Shown here one piece after another: positions 1 to 8,278 of a DNA stretch of 18,188 nt. Position 1 is the first letter of the stretch. The number at the start of each line of letters is the position of its first letter. Location of the stretch: positions 1 to 18,188 of the forward strand of contig CAMLEF010000050.1 in the NCBI GenBank assembly GCA_946478675.1. The letters are read 5' to 3'. Source of the stretch: an uncultured Flavobacteriales bacterium. GTDB taxonomy: Bacteria; Bacteroidota; Bacteroidia; Palsa-965. Both the position numbers and the translations under genes were made by a program. The notes under the pieces were generated by a model. It was not told where the DNA came from, made no database searches, and was given only the letters and a program-made list of their open reading frames with translations.

Positions 1-10
1 TCACATTACG

Positions 11-77
11 TGTGCCGCCCCTCCGGGGCTCTTCATTTGATTATCTCGTTTTCTAAGTGTGTCGTCCCTCCGGGACT
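11..77. repeat. Pair of short GC-rich palindromic repeats
   Basis: Two copies of a roughly 20-bp unit lie at 11-30 and 58-77, both beginning TGTGYCG. Each holds a perfect 5-bp stem around a TCC loop: GCCCC-TCC-GGGGC at 17-29 and GTCCC-TCC-GGGAC at 64-76. The second stem pair differs between copies (C-G against T-A), so pairing is conserved while sequence changes. They look like REP-type short palindromes. No transposase gene is visible nearby, and assignment to a known REP family is inference. Confidence 0.6.
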
Positions 78-351
78 ATTGAACGCTTTCCTCAGAATAG
101 TTCAATTTTGAATGTGATGGCACGTGCGCATCAGCACATAGCGAGCGGAGCATATTAACTTCATCCGCACATTTCTCAGTTAACATTCTTTAGCGGACGA
201 AATCATTTTACGGACAAACGTTTTTCGGAGCCGTACGTCTCTGTGAAAAGCGCTTGATGAAATCTTCATTTTTGCTCAGCCTTCATATGCTGACGGGGCT
301 CAAAAGCCGGCAATAGCGAAGCGAAATCGGTGTAATTTCGTATTCTCTCCT
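78..351. other. Intergenic stretch without a recognised gene
   Basis: No open frame here resembles a protein. The stretch holds a 20-base segment at 94-113 that recurs with one mismatch at 8256-8275, and a weak 7-bp inverted repeat (78-84 with 100-106). It must contain the promoter of the gene starting at 352, but no convincing TTTG / TAnnTTTG pair was found. The closest -7-like string, TAATTTCG at 333-340, lies too near the start codon and has no -33 partner. Confidence 0.5.
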
Positions 352-1455
352 ATGGCCGTCCAACAACTCGATCTCGACCTTCTTCCGCTCTCTTCGTGGA
401 TGCCGAATGCACGGCGCAAGCTCATCATTGCCGGTCCGTGCGGTGCAGAAACCGAAGACCAGGTGATGGAGACGGCGCGCGCGATTGCGAGGATCGGCAA
501 AGTAGCATTGTTCCGCTCCGGCGTCTGGAAGCCGCGCACACGGCCCGGCGCATTCGAAGGCCTCGGTGAAACCGCGCTCGGCTGGCTGCAGCAGGTGAAA
601 AAAGAAACGGGTCTGCCAGTGACTGTCGAAGTAGCTACTGCAGAACACGTGGAGCTCGCTTTGCGTTACGGCGTCGATGTGTTGTGGATTGGTGCGCGCA
701 CGACGGTGAACCCGTTTTCGGTGCAGGAAATTGCAGATGCTTTGCAGGGCGTCGACGTGCCCGTGCTGGTGAAAAACCCGGTGCATCCCGATATCCAGCT
801 GTGGATCGGGGCGCTCGAACGCATCAACCGCGCAGGCATCAAAAAGCTCGGCGCCATCCATCGCGGGTTTCACACGGCGATCAAATCGCAATACCGCAAC
901 GCGCCGATGTGGGAGCTTGCCATCGAATTAAAAGCGTCCTGCCCGCAACTTCCGCTCATCTGCGATCCCAGCCACATCAGCGGCCGCCGCGATCTCATCG
1001 AAGAAGTCGCACAGCGCGCGCTCGACCTCGACATGGACGGGCTCATGATCGAAGCGCATCGCGATCCTGCCACCGCGCTCAGCGATGCCGCGCAACAACT
1101 CACGCCTTCCATGCTCGCCAACCTGCTCGATAAGCTCGTCATTCGCGATGCGTCGATCGGTGATGCGGGCTTCGAGCACATGCTGAGCACGCTGCGCGAA
1201 GTGATCGACGAGATCGACCAGGAAATGCTCCAGGCGCTCGGGCGACGCATGCAGGTGGTGGAACGCATCGGCGAATTCAAGCGCGATCACAGTGTCACCA
1301 TTCTCCAGATCGACCGGTGGCTGGAAATTCTCCGCACACGCACGCAGGCCGGCGAATCACTCGGCATCGATCGCGACATCGTGGTGGAGCTTTGCCAACT
1401 GCTGCACAAAGCTTCGATCCGCAGGCAGACGGAAGTGATGAAGCGCGAAGAGTAA
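352..1455 (+). CDS. Bifunctional 3-deoxy-7-phosphoheptulonate (DAHP) synthase / chorismate mutase
   Basis: This cytoplasmic enzyme should condense phosphoenolpyruvate and erythrose-4-phosphate to DAHP, the first shikimate step, and rearrange chorismate to prephenate for Phe/Tyr synthesis. The 367 residues hold an N-terminal DAHP synthase of the KDO8P-synthase-like (class I-beta) type, about 20-260. Its signatures are GPC at 28-30, WKPRTRP at 59-65, IGARTTVNPF at 113-122, KNP at 141-143 (probable catalytic Lys141), HRGF at 170-173, CDPSHISGRR at 204-213 and IEAHRDP at 233-239 (metal-ligand Glu/His/Asp region). An AroQ-type chorismate mutase helix bundle follows, about 275-360, with conserved-looking Arg282, Arg299 and Lys310. 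This fused order is common in Bacteroidetes and may let the mutase domain mediate feedback control. The ATG at 352 gives a normal family N-terminus; no Shine-Dalgarno is visible. No other aromatic-pathway gene is in the window. Confidence 0.95.
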   Translation: MAVQQLDLDLLPLSSWMPNARRKLIIAGPCGAETEDQVMETARAIARIGKVALFRSGVWKPRTRPGAFEGLGETALGWLQQVKKETGLPVTVEVATAEHVELALRYGVDVLWIGARTTVNPFSVQEIADALQGVDVPVLVKNPVHPDIQLWIGALERINRAGIKKLGAIHRGFHTAIKSQYRNAPMWELAIELKASCPQLPLICDPSHISGRRDLIEEVAQRALDLDMDGLMIEAHRDPATALSDAAQQLTPSMLANLLDKLVIRDASIGDAGFEHMLSTLREVIDEIDQEMLQALGRRMQVVERIGEFKRDHSVTILQIDRWLEILRTRTQAGESLGIDRDIVVELCQLLHKASIRRQTEVMKREE

Positions 1456-1495
1456 ATTTTTCCGGCTTCTATTCTTATACACACGGTTTGCCTGA

Positions 1496-1594
1496 AAATG
1501 TCAATGCAAACTCTGGTTCGGAACGACTTCGGCCGGCGTTTACACGTTCAACGGTGTTTCCTTTGAGAAGTTCGCTTTCCCGGTGAAACCGTAA
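1496..1594 (+). pseudogene. Possible 3' remnant of a T9SS-sorted protein gene
   Basis: After the stop at 1455, one frame is open from 1496 to the TAA at 1592-1594. It ends in a peptide containing SAGVYTFNGVSFEKFAFPVKP-like residues (split: SAGVYTFNG, then VSFEKFAFPVKP). A glycine-x-tyrosine strand followed by a Lys-containing final strand recalls the tail of T9SS type A sorting domains. There is no start codon or upstream domain, and a TGA at 1493-1495 closes the frame. If real, it is a decayed gene end between the DAHP synthase gene and the repeat at 1599. The match is short and could be chance. Confidence 0.2.
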
Positions 1595-1598
1595 TTAT

Positions 1599-1670
1599 TG
1601 AACCACATAGAAACATAGAAAATATAGTTACTATCTATGTGCGTCTATGTCCCTATGTGGTTCATTTTTT
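1599..1670 (+). terminator. Long inverted repeat with T-tract; probable terminator and dispersed repeat copy 1
   Basis: A 12-bp perfect inverted repeat (1599-1610 with 1653-1664) encloses further pairing: ACATAG at 1613-1618 with CTATGT at 1645-1650, and ATAG at 1624-1627 with CTAT at 1631-1634. Six T residues follow at 1665-1670, so on the plus strand it can act as an intrinsic terminator for the DAHP synthase transcript. It also lies 7 bases beyond the stop codon of the minus-strand CotH gene, but has no T-tract in that direction. The CATAG-rich sequence recurs at 9091-9160. Confidence 0.6.
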
Positions 1671-1671
1671 A

Positions 1672-3771
1672 TCACTCCGCTTTCGCCAGCTGCCTCGTCC
1701 ACACTTTATCTCCCGCGGTTACGCGCAGCAGGTAAACACCCGCAGGAAGATCCGCTGGCGGTTGATACGTGAAGATTTGCTGCCCGCCGCCATTGTGCAT
1801 TTCCTGCTTCGGCGACGACACTGTTTGTCCAAGCGCGTTCACCAATTCGATGCGCACGTTTTCCGGTTGCGGCAGATAAATGCTCAGCTGTATGCCGTCG
1901 GTGAACGGGTTCGGATACGCATTCACGTTTGTCGCTGACGAAGTATTTTCAGCAACACCAACCGCGCCGCAGCTCGACACGCCGGGCATGTTCGCATCCA
2001 TCCAGGAAATGCGGCGACGGATCCACGACTTGAGCGAATCGACTTCTTCCTGGTACGACTGCCGCGGCGCTTCCACTTCCGGCGTTCCGGTGGCCACGCC
2101 CATATTTCCCCAATAGAGATAATGACGGGCCTGCGCTTCGCTGGAATATTGCGCAACCGAATCCATCCAGTGGAAGATCGCCGTCGTATCGAGCAGCGTG
2201 CCGCGTAATTCGTTCCAGCGGCAATGCAATTCATTCGCATACGTCGAATCCTGCAGCAGTCGCACGTACCAGCCGGTGCCGTATATATCGGGATTGCAAT
2301 CGTTGATGTGATACGACCAGCCGCTGCCGTCCGTCGCCTGGAAAATGGAACAATCCCAGATGTCTTTCCATGCCCAGTCGAAATCCCACACCGGGCCCGC
2401 TTTCATTTTGCCGATCGTGCCGTTCGCGTTGTCTTTCTCCTTGTAGAAATAAACGCTCTTCTTAAAACCGTCGACGTTGCGCGACAATTCATTCACGATC
2501 CAGTAATCCATGAACGAACGAATGCTGATGTACTTGCGATAACCATTCGTTGTATCGGCGAAATTCGGACCGTACAACGCCGTCTCGTAATCGTTGACAA
2601 ACGTCTGGATGTAATTCTGCTGCTGCGGCACGATGACTGCCGGCTTCGGATAGAAATACACCATGTGAACGTCGAAACCCGGATGATCGATCGGGCTGTA
2701 GCCGAGTTGCCAGGAATTCGTGTTGTCCCAATAATCCGTCTTGAGAATGTAGCCGCCGGAAACATCAGGCCACGTCGTTTCAACCGCATCGAGCTTCGCA
2801 ATGTCGACCCGGTTCGCATCGCGCTTGATCGTTTCCGTCAGCGCATACACGCCCTGGTATTCGCCGTTGACAACAACCTCGCACAGCTGCGAGCGCGGCG
2901 CCCAGTGTCCCATCTGCTGGAACATGTAATACGAAAGCGCATTCCGCATGAACGATTTGTCGTTGTACATCGCGATGAGGCACCAGTCATTTTCCGCGGG
3001 CATGCCGAGCAGCGATGCATCGACGCCGTTGCCGTTGATGTCGCGCGTTTCGAAATCGTACGGCTTCTGCGGAAGCCCTGCCGAATAATTTCCGCGGATC
3101 TCGATACCGATTTTGCCGTTGTAATTGTTGAACGGATCGGTCATGTGGTTGCGAATGCCGACGCCGTTGTAGATGATGCCCATGTCGGCCGTGATCTTGC
3201 CGGTTTGCTGGATCGTTTGATTGTTCGTGTTGATGACGACGATCGGCATGTTTGAATCGTGAAACGAGAAATACGTCGCGGGATTGTTGCCGAACGTAAT
3301 GCTCCAAGAAATCACGTTGCCTACATCCTGCGCCGCCTGGTCGATCACACGCAGCGTCCACGTGCCGTTGCCGTTCTGCCCGTTGTTCACGAGGCCCAAT
3401 TGTCCCTGCGCTTTGAACGTTCCGGTAAATGGAGGCGAACCCGCCGCAATAGATGTGGCGCCGGCATCGTTGAAGCAGGTGTTCGTATAATCGTCGCCGC
3501 CGCCGCCGTTCGAATTGCTCAGCGTCGTCGTGGTTCCGTCGGGTGCGATGAGCTCGATGAGCAAATCACCGTCGTACGTATGCGTGAGGTTGATGCAAAC
3601 CGTTTCGAGCCCGAACGTATTCGTGTCGATTGTCGCGGGATTGAGGCCGGTAACGTTCAACGGAAAATCGTTTGTGGTTGCATCGTTGATCGCACCACCG
3701 CCGCCCGTGAAGGTTTGTGCAGCGAGCGCGCCGGAAAAGAGAAATGCGAAAACAGGAAGAAGTTTTTTCAT
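1672..3771 (-). CDS. Secreted CotH kinase family protein with P-domain and T9SS sorting domain (paralogue C)
   Basis: CotH proteins are Fam20C-like secretory kinases; the substrate here is unknown. The 699 residues comprise a signal peptide (1-19, cleavage near ALAAQ), a proprotein-convertase-type P-domain (about 28-162; Cys59 and Cys99 probably paired; GNGTWTLRVID near 135-144), a CotH kinase-like domain (about 172-592) and a T9SS type A C-terminal domain (about 613-699, beginning VNAYPNPF). Kinase motifs visible are GGYILKTD at 339-346, RNVDG at 431-435 and GPVWDFD at 459-465. It is the last gene of three, starting 16 bases after the upstream stop. Compared with its two neighbours, the RGSSSQ loop reads RGNYSA (227-232) and the EKIKRD segment reads ETIKRD (313-318), so activity may be altered. 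The ATG at 3771 precedes a normal signal peptide. Confidence 0.88.
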   Translation of the reverse strand: MKKLLPVFAFLFSGALAAQTFTGGGGAINDATTNDFPLNVTGLNPATIDTNTFGLETVCINLTHTYDGDLLIELIAPDGTTTTLSNSNGGGGDDYTNTCFNDAGATSIAAGSPPFTGTFKAQGQLGLVNNGQNGNGTWTLRVIDQAAQDVGNVISWSITFGNNPATYFSFHDSNMPIVVINTNNQTIQQTGKITADMGIIYNGVGIRNHMTDPFNNYNGKIGIEIRGNYSAGLPQKPYDFETRDINGNGVDASLLGMPAENDWCLIAMYNDKSFMRNALSYYMFQQMGHWAPRSQLCEVVVNGEYQGVYALTETIKRDANRVDIAKLDAVETTWPDVSGGYILKTDYWDNTNSWQLGYSPIDHPGFDVHMVYFYPKPAVIVPQQQNYIQTFVNDYETALYGPNFADTTNGYRKYISIRSFMDYWIVNELSRNVDGFKKSVYFYKEKDNANGTIGKMKAGPVWDFDWAWKDIWDCSIFQATDGSGWSYHINDCNPDIYGTGWYVRLLQDSTYANELHCRWNELRGTLLDTTAIFHWMDSVAQYSSEAQARHYLYWGNMGVATGTPEVEAPRQSYQEEVDSLKSWIRRRISWMDANMPGVSSCGAVGVAENTSSATNVNAYPNPFTDGIQLSIYLPQPENVRIELVNALGQTVSSPKQEMHNGGGQQIFTYQPPADLPAGVYLLRVTAGDKVWTRQLAKAE

Positions 3772-3787
3772 TGGTATCGCGTAGGAG

Positions 3788-6004
3788 TTATTCGGATTTG
3801 ATGACTTGACGTGTCCAGGTGGAATTGCCGGCTTTCACGCGCAGGAAATAAATTCCCGGCGCCAAATCAGCGGACGGCGTAAACGTGATCGTCTGCGAGC
3901 CGCCGTTGTGCGTCACCTGCTGCGACTGCTGCACTTCACCGAGCACATTCACGAGCTCGAGCTCCACCGTTTGCGGCGAAGAAAGCAGCAGGTTGATCTG
4001 CAACTGATCGTTGAACGGGTTCGGGAAAACATTCAGCGCCGCCGGGTTATTTTCTTCCGGAGCAATACCATTCACATTGCACAACGCAGGATTACCCGGG
4101 AGATTTGCATCGAGCCAGTTGTAGCGCTGCTGGATCCACCATTTCAGCGTGTCGACTTCGCCCTGGTAATCGGCAGCGACGTAATAATTCGGCCACACGT
4201 ATTGTCCCATCACGGGCCACACGGTGAAGTTGCGCTGCTGTCCTTCGCCGAGATGCAGCGCCGTCGAATCGATGTACGCATTCACGACGACGGGATTGAA
4301 CAACGTTACTTTCAATTCTTCCCAGCGGCAACGCACATCCTGCGCGAACGCACTGTCCTGCATCAGGCGATCCCACCAGAACGGAACTTCCCACGAATCG
4401 CCGGGACAAACCGAATTGAACTGGTACGCCCAGCCTGAAGTCTGCCACGTGTTGCAGAAGTTCGCATTGCCGTACGCGAGATCGTAATCCCACACCGGCC
4501 CCATCGTGAGCTTGCCGCCTTTGCTGTCTTTGTCTTTGTAGAAATAACAGCTCGAGCGATAACCGTCGAGATTTTTATTGAACTCCGTGATGAGAAAATA
4601 ATCGACGAACGAGCTTTCATTCGCGAAGTGACGATAACCAACCGCCGTATCCGTAAAATTCGCACCGTTGAGCGCGATCTCGAAGCTGTCGGTGTACGCA
4701 TGAATGTAGGCGAACTGCTGCGGCACGAGATCGGAATCGTTGGGATAATGCACGATGATCGCCACCGGTGCGCCGGAAGGATTGTTGGCCGGCGGATAAA
4801 CGGAATTCCAGTAGTTCGTGCTGCTGCCGGTCGTCTTGTCGACTTTCAGAATGTAACCGCCCGTCAGCTGGTCACCGGTAATATCCGTGGGCAGCAGCTT
4901 CGCGATGTCGACGCGGTTGTTGTCGCGCTTGATCTTTTCGCCGAGAAAATAAACGCCGATGTAATTGCCGTTCAACACTACTTCCACGGGCTGGCCGCGC
5001 GGCGCATAATAACCCATCTGTCCCCACATCCAATACGTGAGCTCGTTGCGCATTAGCGTTTTGTCGCTGAAGCCCGGCACGAGCACCCAATCGCTTTCTT
5101 TCGGCATGTCGAGCAGCGAAGAATCGATCGCGTTTCCGTTCACGTCCCACGTTTCGAAACCGTACGGCTTTTTATTGAAGAGCCATTGCGAAGAAGAGCC
5201 GCGCGTTTCGATGCCGATCTTCCCGTTGTAATCGTTGAACGGATCGCTCAGGTAGTTGCGATTGCCCGGGCCGTTGTAGATGATGCCCATGTCGGCCATG
5301 ATCTTCGGGTTGTCGGGAATCGCCACGTTGTTCGTGTTGATGACGACGATCGGCAAATTTGAATCCGTGAACTCGAACGGCGCCACGAACCACGAAGGCA
5401 ACGGACCGAACAGCGAAGAGTTATCGCGGATGCCGAAGCTCAGCCACACGCGCGAAGAAAGATCGGACGAGTTCGTCGTCACGTTGTGTACCTGTATGGC
5501 GAGCACGTTGTTGCCCGGCTTCAGGATCGTGTGCAGCGTCGCGGAAGAAAGGTTGAAGTAATCGGGATTGCCGCCGGTGTACATCACTGCTTCATGGTTC
5601 GCATCAGCAAGTGCGTTCCACGATGGATGACCCGGCGCAGAAATATTCGAACGCGCGATCTCGACGTTGTTCAGGTACGCGACAAACGCATCATCGTAAT
5701 CGACGTTGAGCGTCGCCATCGAAACTTTCGACGTGTCCGACACATTGAACACGATGCGCATGTACACCGATGTGGCCGAAGCGATCGTCGTGTTGTCGTC
5801 GTTGTCGCCGAACCCGATTCCGCCCTGTCCTGTCGACCACGAAGAAGCGTTGAACGTGAGCTTGCGCCAGTTCGTGTCCGGTTCGGCAGCAGGAACAACG
5901 TACGACCAGCTGTCGGTTTCGTACACGGCCGTTTCCCAATGATTGGTTTGGGAAAACGCGATCCTCGTCAGCAGCAGCAGGACGGGAAGCAACAATTTTT
6001 TCAT
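3788..6004 (-). CDS. Secreted CotH kinase family protein with N-terminal beta-sandwich and T9SS sorting domain (paralogue B)
   Basis: The middle gene of the CotH cluster encodes 738 residues: a signal peptide (1-18, cleavage near AFS/QT), then an N-terminal domain unlike those of its neighbours (about 22-195). Strand patterns such as YMRIVFNVSD, DYDDAFVAYLNN and KPGNNVLAIQVHN suggest a galactose-binding-like jelly roll that may bind carbohydrate (inference). The CotH kinase-like domain (about 214-632) has RGSSSQ at 268-273, EKIKRD at 356-361, GGYILKVD at 382-389, KNLDG at 477-481 and GPVWDYD at 502-508. The last Asp residues are the likely catalytic and metal-binding ones by analogy with CotH. 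The T9SS type A domain (about 655-738) begins LNVFPNPF. The 30-base gap after the upstream stop and 16-base gap to the next start indicate one transcript. The protein is expected to be cell-surface or secreted. Confidence 0.88.
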   Translation of the reverse strand: MKKLLLPVLLLLTRIAFSQTNHWETAVYETDSWSYVVPAAEPDTNWRKLTFNASSWSTGQGGIGFGDNDDNTTIASATSVYMRIVFNVSDTSKVSMATLNVDYDDAFVAYLNNVEIARSNISAPGHPSWNALADANHEAVMYTGGNPDYFNLSSATLHTILKPGNNVLAIQVHNVTTNSSDLSSRVWLSFGIRDNSSLFGPLPSWFVAPFEFTDSNLPIVVINTNNVAIPDNPKIMADMGIIYNGPGNRNYLSDPFNDYNGKIGIETRGSSSQWLFNKKPYGFETWDVNGNAIDSSLLDMPKESDWVLVPGFSDKTLMRNELTYWMWGQMGYYAPRGQPVEVVLNGNYIGVYFLGEKIKRDNNRVDIAKLLPTDITGDQLTGGYILKVDKTTGSSTNYWNSVYPPANNPSGAPVAIIVHYPNDSDLVPQQFAYIHAYTDSFEIALNGANFTDTAVGYRHFANESSFVDYFLITEFNKNLDGYRSSCYFYKDKDSKGGKLTMGPVWDYDLAYGNANFCNTWQTSGWAYQFNSVCPGDSWEVPFWWDRLMQDSAFAQDVRCRWEELKVTLFNPVVVNAYIDSTALHLGEGQQRNFTVWPVMGQYVWPNYYVAADYQGEVDTLKWWIQQRYNWLDANLPGNPALCNVNGIAPEENNPAALNVFPNPFNDQLQINLLLSSPQTVELELVNVLGEVQQSQQVTHNGGSQTITFTPSADLAPGIYFLRVKAGNSTWTRQVIKSE

Positions 6005-6034
6005 GGGGTTGATGATAAAAACCGGGCGCGGTTA

Positions 6035-8131
6035 TTATTCGGCTTTGACCAGCTGACGCGTCCAGACTTTATCGCCGGCTCTCACGCGCAGCAAATAAAT
6101 TCCCGGGGGCAGGGCAGCGTCAGGAGTAAACGTGATCGTTTGCGTGCCGCCGGAATGTTCGGCAGTTTGCAAAGGCTGCACCGTTTGCCCGAGCGCGTTC
6201 ACCAGTTCCATCGTCACCTGCTGCGTGCGCGGCAGATAGATTGAAAGATTGATGACGTCGCTGAACGGGTTGGGATACGCGGTGACGTTGAGTGTCGCGT
6301 TGTTTTCCTGTACACCGGCCGGGTTACAGCCGTTGAGGTTGCCCGGCATGTTCGCATCGAGCCAGGCCCAGCGCGCCGTAATCCAGTTCTTCAACTCATC
6401 GATTTCGCCCTGGTAATTCGTCGGGATCGGCGAAGGATTCGGCCACACGTACGTGCCGAGGATCGGCCAGGTCGTGAAGTTGCGCTGCTGTCCTTCGTTG
6501 AGGTACGACGCCATCGAATCGCAGTAGTTGTGCAGGTAATTCACGCTGAGGATCGTTTGGCTGAGCTCTTCCCAGCGGCAGCGCAATTTGTTGCGGAACG
6601 TGGAATCCTGCATCAGGCGGTCCCACCAGAAGGGAATCTGCCAGCCGTCGTTCGGGCACACGTTTGCAAAATCATACGCCCAGCCGGAAACGCTGCTGCC
6701 GGCGCAATAATCCGCATTCGCCCACGCGAGATCGTAATCCCACACCGGCCCGATGACGATCTTTCCGCCGTTGGAATTTTTGTCTTTGTAGAGATACGTG
6801 CTCAGGCGGTAACCGTCGACGTTGCGGCTCATCTCGTTGATGAGGAAATAATCGATGAACGAATTCACGTTGATGTAATGCGCGTAACCGACGGCCGTGT
6901 CCATGAAGTTGGGTCCTGCCAGCGCCGTTTCGAAACTGTCGACGTACGCCTGGATGTACGCCTGCTGCTGCGGCACGATGTTCACGTCGCTGGGATATTC
7001 GTACTGGTAATAGATCGTCTGTCCGTTCGGCGCAGTGTCCGGTGCAAACGTCGACGTCCATCCTTGTCCGCCGCTGCCGGTGTTCTTGTCGATCTTGAAA
7101 ATGTAACCGCCGGTCAGGTCGTCACCGGAAATATCCGTCGGCTGCAGCTTCGCGATGTCCACGCGGTGCTTGTCGCGCTTGATCTTTTCCATGAGCACGT
7201 ACACGCCCACGTATTCGCCGTTGATCACGACTTCGACATGCTGCGTGCGTGCCGCGTACCAGCCCATCTCGCCCGAAAGCATATACGGCAGCGTGTTATT
7301 GAGTAGCGATTTGTCGGAATAATTTGCGTTGAGGATCCAGTCGCTTTCTTTCGGCATGCCGAGCAGCGATGAATCGATGGAGTTGCCGTTCACGTCCCAG
7401 AGCTCGAAGCCGTACGGTTTTTTCGGAAACATCTGTGAAGAAGAGCCGCGCGTTTCGATGCCGATCTTTCCGTTGTAATTGTTGAACGGATCGGTCATGT
7501 GGTTGCGCACGCCGACACCGTTGTAGATGATACCCATGTCCGCCATGATCTTCGGGTTGTCGGGAATCGGCTGGTTGTTTGTGTTGATGACGACGATCGG
7601 GAGATTGGAATCCGTGAACGGTGTGGCCGTCGCCGGTGAATTGCCGAAGGTGATGCTGAACGAAAGCAGCGTTCCTGCATCGGCCGGGTACGTATCGGTG
7701 ACACGCAGCTTCCACGTGCCGTTGCCGTTCTGCCCGTTGTTGATGAGGCCGAGCTGCCCCATCGGGCGGAACGTTCCGGAAAAAGGCGCCATGCCCGAAG
7801 TGATCGGCGTGCCCGCGTATTGATTGAAGCAGGTGTTTGTGTAATTGTCATCGGAACCGCCCTGCGCGCTCACGAGCAAAGCAGAAGTACCGTCGGGCGC
7901 CACGATGCGGATGTCGAGGTCCGAATCCCAGGTGTGCGTGAGGTTGATGCAAACCGTTTCAAGACCGAAATTCAGCGAGTCGATGTTCGCAGGATTCAGG
8001 CCGGATACGATCACCGGGTAATCCGTCGTTGCATAGTCATTGATCGCTCCGCCGCTAGTATTGGAATACGTCTGCGCGAAAGTTGTGAATACGGAAAAGA
8101 GGGCGAAACAGGTAGTAAAGAGTTTCTTCAT
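6035..8131 (-). CDS. Secreted CotH kinase family protein with P-domain and T9SS sorting domain (paralogue A)
   Basis: This is the first gene of the minus-strand CotH cluster, 698 residues. It has a signal peptide (1-19, cleavage near TFA/Q), a P-domain (about 28-163; Cys61 and Cys101 probably paired; GNGTWKLRVTD at 137-147), a CotH kinase-like domain (about 175-592) and a T9SS type A sorting domain (about 612-698; VTAYPNPF near the start, ending in a basic WTRQLVKAE strand). Kinase-type motifs are RGSSSQ at 229-233, EKIKRD at 315-320, GGYIFKID at 341-348, RNVDG at 436-440 and GPVWDYD at 461-467. The P-domain is the type seen fused to exported proteases and adhesins; its role here is unknown. 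The kinase half is very similar to paralogue B, so the two are probably recent duplicates with different front domains. The promoter must lie between 8132 and 8278, but no consensus pair is clear. Confidence 0.88.
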   Translation of the reverse strand: MKKLFTTCFALFSVFTTFAQTYSNTSGGAINDYATTDYPVIVSGLNPANIDSLNFGLETVCINLTHTWDSDLDIRIVAPDGTSALLVSAQGGSDDNYTNTCFNQYAGTPITSGMAPFSGTFRPMGQLGLINNGQNGNGTWKLRVTDTYPADAGTLLSFSITFGNSPATATPFTDSNLPIVVINTNNQPIPDNPKIMADMGIIYNGVGVRNHMTDPFNNYNGKIGIETRGSSSQMFPKKPYGFELWDVNGNSIDSSLLGMPKESDWILNANYSDKSLLNNTLPYMLSGEMGWYAARTQHVEVVINGEYVGVYVLMEKIKRDKHRVDIAKLQPTDISGDDLTGGYIFKIDKNTGSGGQGWTSTFAPDTAPNGQTIYYQYEYPSDVNIVPQQQAYIQAYVDSFETALAGPNFMDTAVGYAHYINVNSFIDYFLINEMSRNVDGYRLSTYLYKDKNSNGGKIVIGPVWDYDLAWANADYCAGSSVSGWAYDFANVCPNDGWQIPFWWDRLMQDSTFRNKLRCRWEELSQTILSVNYLHNYCDSMASYLNEGQQRNFTTWPILGTYVWPNPSPIPTNYQGEIDELKNWITARWAWLDANMPGNLNGCNPAGVQENNATLNVTAYPNPFSDVINLSIYLPRTQQVTMELVNALGQTVQPLQTAEHSGGTQTITFTPDAALPPGIYLLRVRAGDKVWTRQLVKAE

Positions 8132-8278
8132 GCTTGGTGGTTGGACAAGAGCATGAAGTTAAGAAATTGTCAGGCGAATATTAAGCAGGAAGAGAATTCC
8201 AAAATTCAAGGATTCTGGATTCAACTATTCTGCAGAGAGAGGTTTTTCCCTTTAAAGAATAGTTGAATTTTGAATCTT
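8132..8278. repeat. Intergenic region with an 11-bp inverted repeat
   Basis: The gap between the DUF1569 stop and the first CotH gene holds a perfect 11-bp inverted repeat, TCAACTATTCT at 8221-8231 with AGAATAGTTGA at 8256-8266, separated by 24 bases. Its right arm starts a 20-base segment (8256-8275) that recurs at 94-113 with one mismatch. The structure lies 12 bases past the DUF1569 stop codon and may limit readthrough, but no T-tract follows on the minus strand, so a classic terminator is doubtful. Confidence 0.5.

Noticed and set aside
333..340. TAATTTCG as a -7 element for the DAHP synthase gene
   Set aside because: It would leave a leader of only a few bases, and no TTTG lies at the expected distance upstream.
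2224..3255. A 343-codon open frame on the plus strand
   Set aside because: It lies wholly antisense within CotH paralogue C, has an Arg/Val/Ile/Asp-rich composition typical of a shadow frame, and shows no recognisable family.
8176..8203. Possible promoter of the CotH cluster (TTTG at 8200-8203, TAATATTC at 8176-8183, minus strand)
   Set aside because: The -7 string misses consensus positions and the spacing is only 16 bases; too weak to annotate.
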